Both the position numbers and the translations under genes were made by a program. A stretch of 64,000 nt of DNA, from contig NZ_ANAE01000161.1 of the NCBI RefSeq assembly GCF_000341265.1, positions 62,001 through 126,000 of the forward strand, read 5' to 3'. Each line of letters opens with the position of its first letter. Position 1 is the stretch's first letter. Below the pieces are notes generated by a model. It did not search any database. It was given only the letters and a program-made list of their open reading frames with translations, and was not told where the DNA came from. The stretch is from Nocardiopsis prasina DSM 43845. Its GTDB lineage: Bacteria > Actinomycetota > Actinomycetes > Streptosporangiales > Streptosporangiaceae. Positions 55,787-63,086 of this stretch are shown here, piece after piece.

Positions 55787-56167
55787 ATGATCACGAACCT
55801 GTCGGAGCTCGCCGATCGAGTGAGCCTGTCGTCGATGGACAGTGGCGAGCGCACCTTCGCCTGGATGAGCGGCATCACCGGTGTCCTCTTCCTTCTCGTC
55901 TTCCTCGCGATCGCCGTGCTGGTGATCGCCGCGATCATCTCGGCGCTGGCCAACGGCGACACCACCGGCGGGGGGAAGCTCCTCTGGGTCATCTTCATCC
56001 TGTGGTTCCCGCTGTTCGGAGCGGTCGCCTGGTTCGTGGTCGGCAAGAAGGGGCACCTCAACCGCTTCCTCGGCATCGACAAGGGCAAGGCCCGGCACAC
56101 TGTCGCGGGGAGTGTCGGGCAGCACAGCGACGTCCCGCCCGACCAGACCGGCCTCGGCCACGCCTGA
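55787..56167 (+). CDS. PLDc_N-domain membrane protein
   Basis: 126 residues from ATG 55787. First transmembrane helix at about 28-56 (GVLFLLVFLAIAVLVIAAII), then KLLWVIFILWFPLFGAVAWFVVGKK, the two-helix signature of PLDc_N (the membrane part of cardiolipin synthases), here without the phospholipase domain. The polar tail is cytoplasmic. Role unknown; possibly envelope stress. Confidence 0.82.
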   Translation: MITNLSELADRVSLSSMDSGERTFAWMSGITGVLFLLVFLAIAVLVIAAIISALANGDTTGGGKLLWVIFILWFPLFGAVAWFVVGKKGHLNRFLGIDKGKARHTVAGSVGQHSDVPPDQTGLGHA

Positions 56168-56174
56168 GTACGAC

Positions 56175-56221
56175 CGAAGGGGCCCCGGGATGTGGAGAAC
56201 CTCCACCCCGGGGCCCCTTCG
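56175..56221. terminator. Strong hairpin terminator
   Basis: CGAAGGGGCCCCGGG pairs with CCCGGGGCCCCTTCG, and inside it GTGGAG with CTCCAC, giving about 21 pairs around loop AAC. Confidence 0.88.
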
Positions 56222-56223
56222 TG

Positions 56224-56259
56224 TTGTCCACAGGCTGTGGACAAGTTCCCATGTCGACA
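56224..56259. repeat. Inverted DnaA-box-like pair plus TGTCGACA repeat
   Basis: TTGTCCACA (56224-56232) and TGTGGACAA (56236-56244) face each other three bases apart; seven bases later stands TGTCGACA (56252-56259) followed by CGTCGACG. Confidence 0.6.
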
Positions 56260-56272
56260 CGTCGACGTGGGA

Positions 56273-56659
56273 TCAGCCCTGGAAGCAGGGTCCGGGCTCC
56301 ATCACCGTCTCCAGCGCCGTGTACCGCCCCTCCGGGTTCCGGACCAGGCGGCGCAGCCCGGTCACCGCCGGACGGGGGATCGGCCCGTACACGTGAGGGA
56401 AGAGCACGTCCGGTCTGACTCCGGGCGGCGGAACGGGCGCGGCGGCCTCCCACCGCACCTCGGCGTCGGCCTTCTCGGTGTTCACCACCAGCACGACCAG
56501 CGCCTCCTCCGGTGCGGAGTAGAAGGCGTTGGCCACCGCCAGCATGGTGGCCTCGTCCGGTGAGGCGTGCAGGAACCCCTCGGTGCCAAGGGAGTCGGCC
56601 TCGACGTCCCCGCCGGCGCGCCAGCGTGAGAGTTCGGTCAGGTGCAGTACATGAGCCAT
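56273..56659 (-). CDS. DUF952-family protein
   Basis: 128 residues. Family pattern seen: VLHLTELSRWR at the start, GFLHASPDE, ALVVLVVN and PHVYGPIPRPAV. DUF952 proteins resemble glutathione-S-transferase-like or ADP-ribosyl folds but have no known activity. Single gene. Confidence 0.85.
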   Translation of the reverse strand: MAHVLHLTELSRWRAGGDVEADSLGTEGFLHASPDEATMLAVANAFYSAPEEALVVLVVNTEKADAEVRWEAAAPVPPPGVRPDVLFPHVYGPIPRPAVTGLRRLVRNPEGRYTALETVMEPGPCFQG

Positions 56660-56750
56660 GCAGCGGACGCTACCGCGTTACCCCCGGCGAATCATGGACC
56701 AGGGGTTCCCGGTCACGCCGGGTTCCGTGGTCCGGGCCCCGGGAACGACG

Positions 56751-56783
56751 GACGCCCCGGCCGGGGTTCCGGGCCGGGGCGTC
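56751..56783 (-). terminator. Terminator of the pdh operon
   Basis: GACGCCCCGGCC and GGCCGGGGCGTC form a perfect 12-bp stem, 13 bases beyond the E2 stop. Confidence 0.85.
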
Positions 56784-56795
56784 GCGTACGGGGTG

Positions 56796-58070
56796 TTACA
56801 GGATGATCCGCATGGGCTCTTCCAGGATCTCGGCGAGCTCCTTGAGGTAGGCGGCGCCCACGGCACCGTCCACCGCGCGGTGGTCGACGGAGAGTTCCAG
56901 GGCGATGCGGTTGCGCACGGCCACCTCACCGTCCACGACCACGGCCTCCGGACGCATCGCGCCGACCGCGAGGATGGCGGCCTCCGGCGGGTTGATCACG
57001 GCGGAGAAGCTGTCGATACCGAACATGCCCAGGTTGGACACGCTGAACGTACCGCCGCTCATCTCCTGCGGCTTCAGCTTGTTGTCCCGGGCCTTGCCCG
57101 CGAGCTCACGCGTACGCGTGGAGATCTCGGACAGGGTGGCCTTGTCGGTGTCGTGCAGCACCGGCACGACCAGCCCGGCGTCCACGGCGACGGCCACGCC
57201 GACGTTGACCCGGTGGTGCTGGACCAGGGTGTCGTTGATCCAGGAGGTGTTGACCTCCGGGTGCAGCTTGAGCGCGGTGGCGCAGGCCTTCACGATCAGG
57301 TCGTTGAAGCTGACCTTCACGCCCGTGCTGGACAGCTGCTGGTTGATCTGGCCGCGGAAGGCCTTGAGGGCCTCGGCATCGATCGTGCGGCGCAGGTAGA
57401 AGTGCGGGACCGTCTGCTTGCTCTCGGTCAGACGGCGCGCGATCACCTTGCGCACGTTGCTCGTCTTGACCTCCTCGGAACCCCGGACGTCGTCCTGGGC
57501 CGGGGCGGCCTGGGCGGCGGGCGCGGGGGTGCTCGCGGCGGGGGCCTGGGAGTCCTGGGCGGCGGAGCCGTCCTTGGCGGCGGCCTCGATGTCGGCGCGC
57601 ACGATCCGTCCCTTGGGGCCCGAACCCTGGATCTTGGTGATGTCCAGGCCGTACTCCTTGGCCAGCCTGCGGGCCAGCGGGGAGGTCCGGGGGCGCTCAC
57701 CGGTGGACTCGGCGGCGGGGGCGGGCTCGGCGGCCTGCTCCGGCTTCGCCTCCTCCTTGGCCTCCTCCTTCGGCTCCTCGGCTGCCTCGGAGGCCGGGGC
57801 GGCGGGCGCGGCCGTCTCCTCGGGCACCGCGTCCGGCGAGTCGGCGATGAAACCGATGACCTCACCGATCGGCACGGTGTCGCCCTCGGAGACGTTCTGC
57901 TTGACGAGGAAACCGTCCTCGTAGGCCTCGAACTCCATGACGGCCTTGTCGGTCTCGATCTCGACCAGCACGTCACCGGAGGCGACCTTGTCCCCCACCT
58001 TCTTGACCCAGGTGGAGATGACGCCCTCCTCCATGGTGTCGGAGAGGCGCGGCATGTGGATCTCGCTCAT
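56796..58070 (-). CDS. pdhC: 2-oxo acid dehydrogenase E2 (dihydrolipoamide acyltransferase)
   Basis: 424 residues. One lipoyl domain (1-78) with Lys42 in ETDKAV, an Ala/Pro/Glu linker, the E1/E3-binding domain TSPLARRLAKEYGLDI and the catalytic domain with VDHRAVDG. Transfers the acyl group from lipoamide to CoA. Third gene of the E1alpha-E1beta-E2 operon; E3 (lipoamide dehydrogenase) is not in the window. Substrate pyruvate is favoured by the E1alpha sequence, branched-chain keto acids cannot be excluded. Confidence 0.92.
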   Translation of the reverse strand: MSEIHMPRLSDTMEEGVISTWVKKVGDKVASGDVLVEIETDKAVMEFEAYEDGFLVKQNVSEGDTVPIGEVIGFIADSPDAVPEETAAPAAPASEAAEEPKEEAKEEAKPEQAAEPAPAAESTGERPRTSPLARRLAKEYGLDITKIQGSGPKGRIVRADIEAAAKDGSAAQDSQAPAASTPAPAAQAAPAQDDVRGSEEVKTSNVRKVIARRLTESKQTVPHFYLRRTIDAEALKAFRGQINQQLSSTGVKVSFNDLIVKACATALKLHPEVNTSWINDTLVQHHRVNVGVAVAVDAGLVVPVLHDTDKATLSEISTRTRELAGKARDNKLKPQEMSGGTFSVSNLGMFGIDSFSAVINPPEAAILAVGAMRPEAVVVDGEVAVRNRIALELSVDHRAVDGAVGAAYLKELAEILEEPMRIIL

Positions 58071-58082
58071 TGACTACTCCCT

Positions 58083-59096
58083 CTACCCGACCCGTTTGCC
58101 GACGGCGCTCAGGGTTTCCTTGATCGCGGTGCTGATCGACTCGACCGACGGCAGGGCGGCGGTCTCCAGCGGCTTGGCGTACGGCATCGGCACCTCGGCC
58201 ATGGCCACCCGGCGCACCGGGGCGTCCAGGTAGTCGAAGGCCCCCTCCTGGATCGACGCGGCGATCTCCGCGCCGATGCCGTAGGTGAGCCAGTCGTCCT
58301 CACAGATCACCGCGGCGCCGGTCTTCTTGACCGAGTCCACGAAGGTCTGCCGGTCGAGGGGGCGCAGGCTGCGCAGGTCCACGACCTCGACGCTGATGTC
58401 CTCCTCGGCCAGCTTCTCGGCGACCTGGGTGGCGACGGTGGCCATCCGGGAGTAGCCGATCAGCGTGATGTCGCTGCCCTCGCGGGTCACGGCGGCACGG
58501 CCGATGGTCGCGATGTTGTCGTTCTTCGGCTCCGCGTAGTCCTCGGGCACCTCACCCTTGGAGTTGTACAGGCCCAGGTTCTCCAGGAAAAGGACCGGGT
58601 CGTCGTCGCGGATCGCGGCGCGCAGCATCGAGGAGGCCTCGGCCGGGGTGCTGGGAGCCATCACCTTGAGGCCGGGGATGAAGGAGTAGAACAGCTCGAT
58701 GTTCTGCGAGTGCGTCGCGCCGAGCTGCTGGCCGCCGCCACCGGGGGTACGGATGACCAGGGGGACGCTGGTCTGACCGCCGAACATCCCGTAGATCTTG
58801 GCGGCGTGGTTGATGATCTGGTCGATGGCGATCAGCGAGAAGTTGATCGTCATGAGCTCCACGACCGGGCGCAGGCCCAGCATGGCGGCGCCGACGGCCG
58901 CGCCGACGAAGCCCTCCTCGGCGATCGGGGTGTCCTTGACCCGGCGGGGTCCGAACTCCTTGAGGAGCCCCTCGGTGATCTTGTAGGAGCCCTCGAAGAC
59001 GCCGATCTCCTCGCCGATCACGAGGACGTTCTCGTCACGCACCATCTCGGCGCGAAGGGTGTCGCGCAGAGCCTGGCGGTAGGTGATCACGGACAT
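58083..59096 (-). CDS. pdhB: 2-oxo acid dehydrogenase E1 beta subunit
   Basis: 337 residues: transketolase pyrimidine domain (GEEIGVFEGSYKITEGLLKEFGP, PIAEEGFVGAAVGAAM) and C-terminal domain (VEVVDLRSLRPLD). Pairs with the alpha subunit to form the TPP-dependent E1. Fifteen bases after pdhA and 12 before pdhC. Confidence 0.93.
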   Translation of the reverse strand: MSVITYRQALRDTLRAEMVRDENVLVIGEEIGVFEGSYKITEGLLKEFGPRRVKDTPIAEEGFVGAAVGAAMLGLRPVVELMTINFSLIAIDQIINHAAKIYGMFGGQTSVPLVIRTPGGGGQQLGATHSQNIELFYSFIPGLKVMAPSTPAEASSMLRAAIRDDDPVLFLENLGLYNSKGEVPEDYAEPKNDNIATIGRAAVTREGSDITLIGYSRMATVATQVAEKLAEEDISVEVVDLRSLRPLDRQTFVDSVKKTGAAVICEDDWLTYGIGAEIAASIQEGAFDYLDAPVRRVAMAEVPMPYAKPLETAALPSVESISTAIKETLSAVGKRVG

Positions 59097-59111
59097 GTGA
59101 GTGGTTCCTTC

Positions 59112-60212
59112 CTATTCCGCGAACACCGGGTCGGCGGGCATACGCCGCGACTCGTTCGGCACCGGGGTGGCGTAGGTGTAGTCGAAGAGCGTGGACACGT
59201 CCGGCTTCGGGCTGTTCTCCGCGAAGTCGGCGGCCTCGGCGACCTCGGCCTTGACCGATGCGGCGATCTCGTCGCGCAGGTCGTCGGTGAGGACACCGGC
59301 CTTGGTCAGCTGGGCGTCGAAGATCGTGATGGGGTCGTTCTCATCGGCGCGGGCCAGCTCACGCTGCTCGTCCGTGCGGTACTTGGCCGGGTCCACGACG
59401 GAGTGGCCCTTCTGCCGGTAGCTCCAGGCCTCCAGCAGGAACGGGGTCTGCTCCTCGCGGGCGCGCTCGACCAGGCGGGAGGCGGTGTCGCGGACGGCCA
59501 GGACGTCACGGCCGTCGACGCGCTCGCCCTCGATGCGGAAGGCGGCGCCGCGCTTGTACAGCTCGGGCTCGGCGGAGGACATCTCCACGGTCGTGCCCAT
59601 GCCGGTGAAGTTGTTGATCACCACGAAGACGACCGGCAGGTTCCACAGCTTGGCGATGTTGAGGGACTCGTGCCAGGCGCCGATGTTGGTGGTGCCGTCG
59701 CCCATCTGGCACATGACGACCTCGTCGCCGCCGCGGTAGGTGACGGCGAGCGCCGCACCGGTGGCCAGGGGGAGCTGACCGCCGACGATGCCGTAGCCGC
59801 CGAGCATGCGGGTCTCGGTGTCGTACATGTGCATGGAGCCGCCCCAGCCCTTGGACACGCCGTCGACGCGTCCGTAGAGCTCGGCCATGACCCGCTTGGG
59901 GTCCATGCCCTTGCCGATCGCGTACCCGTGGTCACGGTAGTTCGTGAACAGGTAGTCGCGCTCCTGGAGGGCGGTCATCAGACCGACGACGGTGGCTTCC
60001 TCACCGAGGTTGAGGTGGCAGTAACCGCCGATGCGGGCCTGGGTGTAGGCCTGTCCGGTGCGCTCCTCGAAGCGTCGGATGAAGAGCATCTGCCGGTAGT
60101 AGTCGAGGAGGGTCTCCGGCTTCTCGTTGCCGATGCCGGTGTCCTTCCGGTTCCGGCGTCGGGACGCGGAGGCCCGGGCGGTGCCGCCCTTCGGCTTGGC
60201 CGTGTCAGCCAT
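59112..60212 (-). CDS. pdhA: 2-oxo acid dehydrogenase E1 alpha subunit (pyruvate type)
   Basis: 366 residues. TPP motif GDGTTNIG...VVINN, SMHMYD and GGYGIVGGQLPLATGAALA as in pyruvate E1alpha, and phospho-loop-like YRQKGHSVVDPAKYRT. Decarboxylates the keto acid and acylates E2. The basic N-terminal 25 residues are an extension. First gene of the operon; its promoter appears to lie near 60570-60610, leaving a leader of about 350 bases. Confidence 0.92.
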   Translation of the reverse strand: MADTAKPKGGTARASASRRRNRKDTGIGNEKPETLLDYYRQMLFIRRFEERTGQAYTQARIGGYCHLNLGEEATVVGLMTALQERDYLFTNYRDHGYAIGKGMDPKRVMAELYGRVDGVSKGWGGSMHMYDTETRMLGGYGIVGGQLPLATGAALAVTYRGGDEVVMCQMGDGTTNIGAWHESLNIAKLWNLPVVFVVINNFTGMGTTVEMSSAEPELYKRGAAFRIEGERVDGRDVLAVRDTASRLVERAREEQTPFLLEAWSYRQKGHSVVDPAKYRTDEQRELARADENDPITIFDAQLTKAGVLTDDLRDEIAASVKAEVAEAADFAENSPKPDVSTLFDYTYATPVPNESRRMPADPVFAE

Positions 60213-60722
60213 GGTGTGCCTTTCTACGTGCGCGGAGGCCGCGCGGCTACCGTCCTGTGGGTCGGATGACGCGGCCGGCCCGGACCCCGCTGTCAGGCGT
60301 GGTCCCGGCGCGTGCCGCCGCCGGGCTCATCGGCGGCGACACTGTGGCTGTTGCGGGGCGCGTCCGCTCGGGCCTGGCGGGGCCCGGGTGCGGACGCGAA
60401 GCGAATCGGGTCGCGTGTGCAGTTGTCGCGCCGCGACCCTTGACGGCATTGCTTCCCGGTCTGGGGTGCGGTAAGCATCCGCCGGGAGGTCGGCCGAGTT
60501 CGTTCACCGGCCGGATGAACAACCCCGTGCCACCAGGGGGCACGCGCGTGTGTGGTGTGACGTGCGTCGCGCACACTCTACGGTCTGATCGATGATCGAT
60601 CAATACAACTTTAGGACAGAAACGCGAAGTTCGGTGCAAACCGCCAGGTGGCGACAGGAGTCGCCCAGGTGGGAGGGGGCGAGCGCGGTGGGGGAACCCC
60701 CGGCCCGGGGCCCGGTACGTGC
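60213..60722. other. Long leader and promoter region of the pdh operon
   Basis: 510 bases. The promoter/operator lies at 60575-60608. Between it and pdhA are about 350 bases without a recognisable RNA element; short frames in it look random. Confidence 0.6.
60575..60608 (-). promoter_or_regulatory. pdh promoter overlapped by a 17-bp palindrome
   Basis: On the minus strand TTGATC, 17 bases, TAGAGT form a promoter. Bases 60586-60602 are TGATCGAT-G-ATCGATCA, a perfect dyad that covers the -35 and most of the spacer. The adjacent GntR-FCD protein is the obvious candidate to bind it. Confidence 0.6.
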
Positions 60723-61400
60723 CTAGCGGCTGCCCTCGTGGGTCCGCAGCGCCGCCTCCACGTAGTTCATGACATGGTCGCTGAGCATCTGCCCCACGGC
60801 GGGGTCGCCCTCGCGGAAGGCCCGTGTGATCTGCGCGTGGTCGGCGGCCTTGGCGTGCAGCTCCATGTTGAGCCAGCGCACCGACAGCGCCGTCCACACC
60901 TCGACTCCCAGGGACTCCCAGGTGTGCAGCAGCACGCTGTTGTCCGCGGCCCGCACGACCTCTCGGTGGAACTCCACGCTGTGCCGGATCTGCTCAGTGA
61001 CGTTGCCCTCGGCGGTGGCGCGCTGAAGCGCCTCCACCTCGCGTTCCAGCACGGAGGGGTCGTCGGCCAGACGAGGCGCGGCCAACTGTGCGGCGACCAG
61101 CTCTAGACCGGCGCGGACGGGGTAGATCTCCGCCATGTCCTGGACCCCGAAGGCCCTGACCCTGGCCCCCTTGTTCGGCACGGTCTCGATGAGCCGCAGT
61201 GTCTCCAGCTCGCGGAGCGCCTCACGTACCGGTGCCTGGCTGACCTTCAGCTCCGTGGCGATCCTGCGTTCCACGATGCGCTCGCCGGGCTGCCACCGCC
61301 CGGACAGCAGACCCTCGACCAGTACCTGCCGGATCTGCTCCCTCAGTGGTTCGCGGGCCAGTTTCGAGGGATCGTCCGGCAACTGTGGGAGGTCGACCAT
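60723..61400 (-). CDS. GntR-family regulator, FCD (FadR/PdhR-like) type
   Basis: 225 residues from ATG 61400. Winged helix (REPLREQIRQVLVEGLLSGRWQPGERIVERRIATEL region) with SQAPVREALRELE, then an FCD all-helical domain with metal ligands in HREVVRAADN and DHVMNYVEAAL. Lies just upstream of the pdh operon on the same strand. FCD regulators bind carboxylic acids such as pyruvate or fatty acyl groups, which fits control of pdh. Confidence 0.88.
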   Translation of the reverse strand: MVDLPQLPDDPSKLAREPLREQIRQVLVEGLLSGRWQPGERIVERRIATELKVSQAPVREALRELETLRLIETVPNKGARVRAFGVQDMAEIYPVRAGLELVAAQLAAPRLADDPSVLEREVEALQRATAEGNVTEQIRHSVEFHREVVRAADNSVLLHTWESLGVEVWTALSVRWLNMELHAKAADHAQITRAFREGDPAVGQMLSDHVMNYVEAALRTHEGSR

Positions 61401-62032
61401 CCAGGGCCCTTCCGTCTTCCGACCCGTGCGCGACCAGCACACGTGCCGACACACTCCAGCGTCTGACAAGCTCCTTGAAGGGTGCCACACGCGCACGTGT
61501 CCGCCGGACGCTCGGCCTCGAAGCGCTAACGGAACCCTCACGAACCGGTCGCGTGCTGGTGAAGCGCACCGGTCGCCGACGTGGGATTCCGGCAAAGTCC
61601 GAGGTGGAAGGGTCACACTTGGCCCGGGAAACCACCAACGAGGGCAACGGTCCGGGTAGGCTCGCATGTTGGCAATAACCACCCAAAGCCGTACGGAGAG
61701 TTACCCACGTCACGGTGATGGCCCGACGAGAGCGCCCTGACCTGCGCTGACCGAAGCAACTGCGGTAACGAGCGCCCACACAGACGCCACTGTCGACCAG
61801 TTCCGTTCCCTGGACGTCGAGCCTGTCCGGCGGCCGGTCACGACCACTGTGAACCAGTCCGAAGGTTCGACCGTCGAACGGGGTGTAAGGGGTGAACCCC
61901 CGGTACGTCACCAACACTCCGTGTCGGCCCCCGGGGACGTCAGGATCAGTCCCAACAACCGCGGCTAGCCCGTCCCCCACGCCTCAAGCAGTGCCACAGG
62001 CAGCCCACGACGTGTGAGACAGCACTGAGCAC
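61401..62032. other. 632-base region without recognisable gene
   Basis: Divergent between gntR-FCD and the PAP2 gene. GC content drops slightly; open frames on both strands lack codon character and family similarity. It probably contains both promoters and a long leader of the PAP2 gene. No RNA element could be named. Confidence 0.5.
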
Positions 62033-62896
62033 ATGACGCAACCTTCGCGGACCCGGCACGTGGGGTCCAGACAGTCGACAACGCCGCACGAACCGGAGCG
62101 GCGCAAGCCGGATCCCGGACCCTACAGCGGCCCGATCCCCGTGGTGCCGAGCAAGGAGCTCGCGCCGGGGCCGCCCGTCGTGCGCGCGGTCAGGTGGCCG
62201 AGTGTGAGCGAGATCGCGTGGGGGCTGGCCTCCGACCGCATCGCGATCATGCTCTTCGTGGCGCTCATCGTCATGACGATGCTGGCCGCGGGGCCGCTGC
62301 ATCCGGTCGACAACCTCCTCAACGAACTGCCGCGCCCCTACTGGGAGACGCTGCGCGAGCCGCTGATCTTCTGGCCGGACAACGTGGCCTCCCGTTACGT
62401 GGCCCTGCCGGTCCTGGGCGTCACCACGCTCCAGCTGGCCTACTGGCACCGCAGCTGGCGGCCGATCATCCTCGGGGCGGGTGGCGTCTTCGGGATGATG
62501 TCCCTGGTCTCCGTGATGAAGCTGATGTTCAACCGGGGCCACGCCAAGTACTACGACCCCGACTTCTTCGCCGGTGCGGGCAACGTCGCCTTCCCCTCCG
62601 GGCACGGCGCCAACGCGATCCTCATCTACGGCCTGGTGCTCTTCCTCATCATCAGGTTCGGTGCGGCCCGGCCCCACATCATCCGGCGGTTGGCCTACTG
62701 CATCGTGGGCATCGCGCTCCTCCAGTCGACCGTCTCGATCTACCTGCACTTCCACTGGTTCACGGACCTGGTGGCCGGGATGATCGCGGGCGGGTTCGCG
62801 CTGAGGCTCACGATCCGCCTGGACCGGATGATCCCGCACGGCCACACCGTGCAGTGGTGGCCCTGGTACGGCAGGGAGACCGAGACCGCCTCCTAG
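62033..62896 (+). CDS. PAP2-family membrane phosphatase
   Basis: 287 residues with a cytoplasmic Pro-rich N-terminus of about 60 residues and about six transmembrane helices. Phosphatase motifs: KLMFNRGHA (motif 1, the usual KxxxxxxRP with Gly for Pro), PSGH (motif 2) and SIYLHFHWFTD (motif 3 with the nucleophilic His and Asp). Candidate for undecaprenyl pyrophosphate or phosphatidate dephosphorylation; a BcrC-like role in lipid carrier recycling would fit the envelope theme. Confidence 0.86.
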   Translation: MTQPSRTRHVGSRQSTTPHEPERRKPDPGPYSGPIPVVPSKELAPGPPVVRAVRWPSVSEIAWGLASDRIAIMLFVALIVMTMLAAGPLHPVDNLLNELPRPYWETLREPLIFWPDNVASRYVALPVLGVTTLQLAYWHRSWRPIILGAGGVFGMMSLVSVMKLMFNRGHAKYYDPDFFAGAGNVAFPSGHGANAILIYGLVLFLIIRFGAARPHIIRRLAYCIVGIALLQSTVSIYLHFHWFTDLVAGMIAGGFALRLTIRLDRMIPHGHTVQWWPWYGRETETAS

Positions 62897-62926
62897 GGCC
62901 CCACCGCTCCCGAGAGGACCCCGCAG

Positions 62927-62959
62927 AGAACACCCGTCGAGACGCTCGGCGGGTGTTCT
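62927..62959 (+). terminator. Terminator of the PAP2 gene
   Basis: AGAACACCCG pairs with CGGGTGTTCT, inner stem CGAG/CTCG, then TCGTGTT. Confidence 0.82.
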
Positions 62960-62981
62960 TCGTGTTCCGGCCCGGTTCGGG

Positions 62982-62998
62982 ATACCCCTTAGGGGTAT
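62982..62998. promoter_or_regulatory. CsoR-type copper operator candidate
   Basis: ATACCCCTTAGGGGTAT, perfect seven-base arms around TTA, resembling the GC-tract dyads bound by CsoR-family repressors. It lies 89 bases before the ATPase and overlaps a TATATT -10-like sequence. Confidence 0.7.
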
Positions 62999-63086
62999 AT
63001 TCGTCGGAGAGAGACGCGCGAACGGGGCGCGCTTGCGTGGTTCGGCGGCGCCGGGCGTGCAGGGTCGGAACCGGAGAGGGGTCGAC

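Noticed and set aside
56796-60212. A lipoamide dehydrogenase (E3) within the pdh operon
   Set aside because: Only E1alpha, E1beta and E2 are present; the operon ends at the hairpin 56751-56783.
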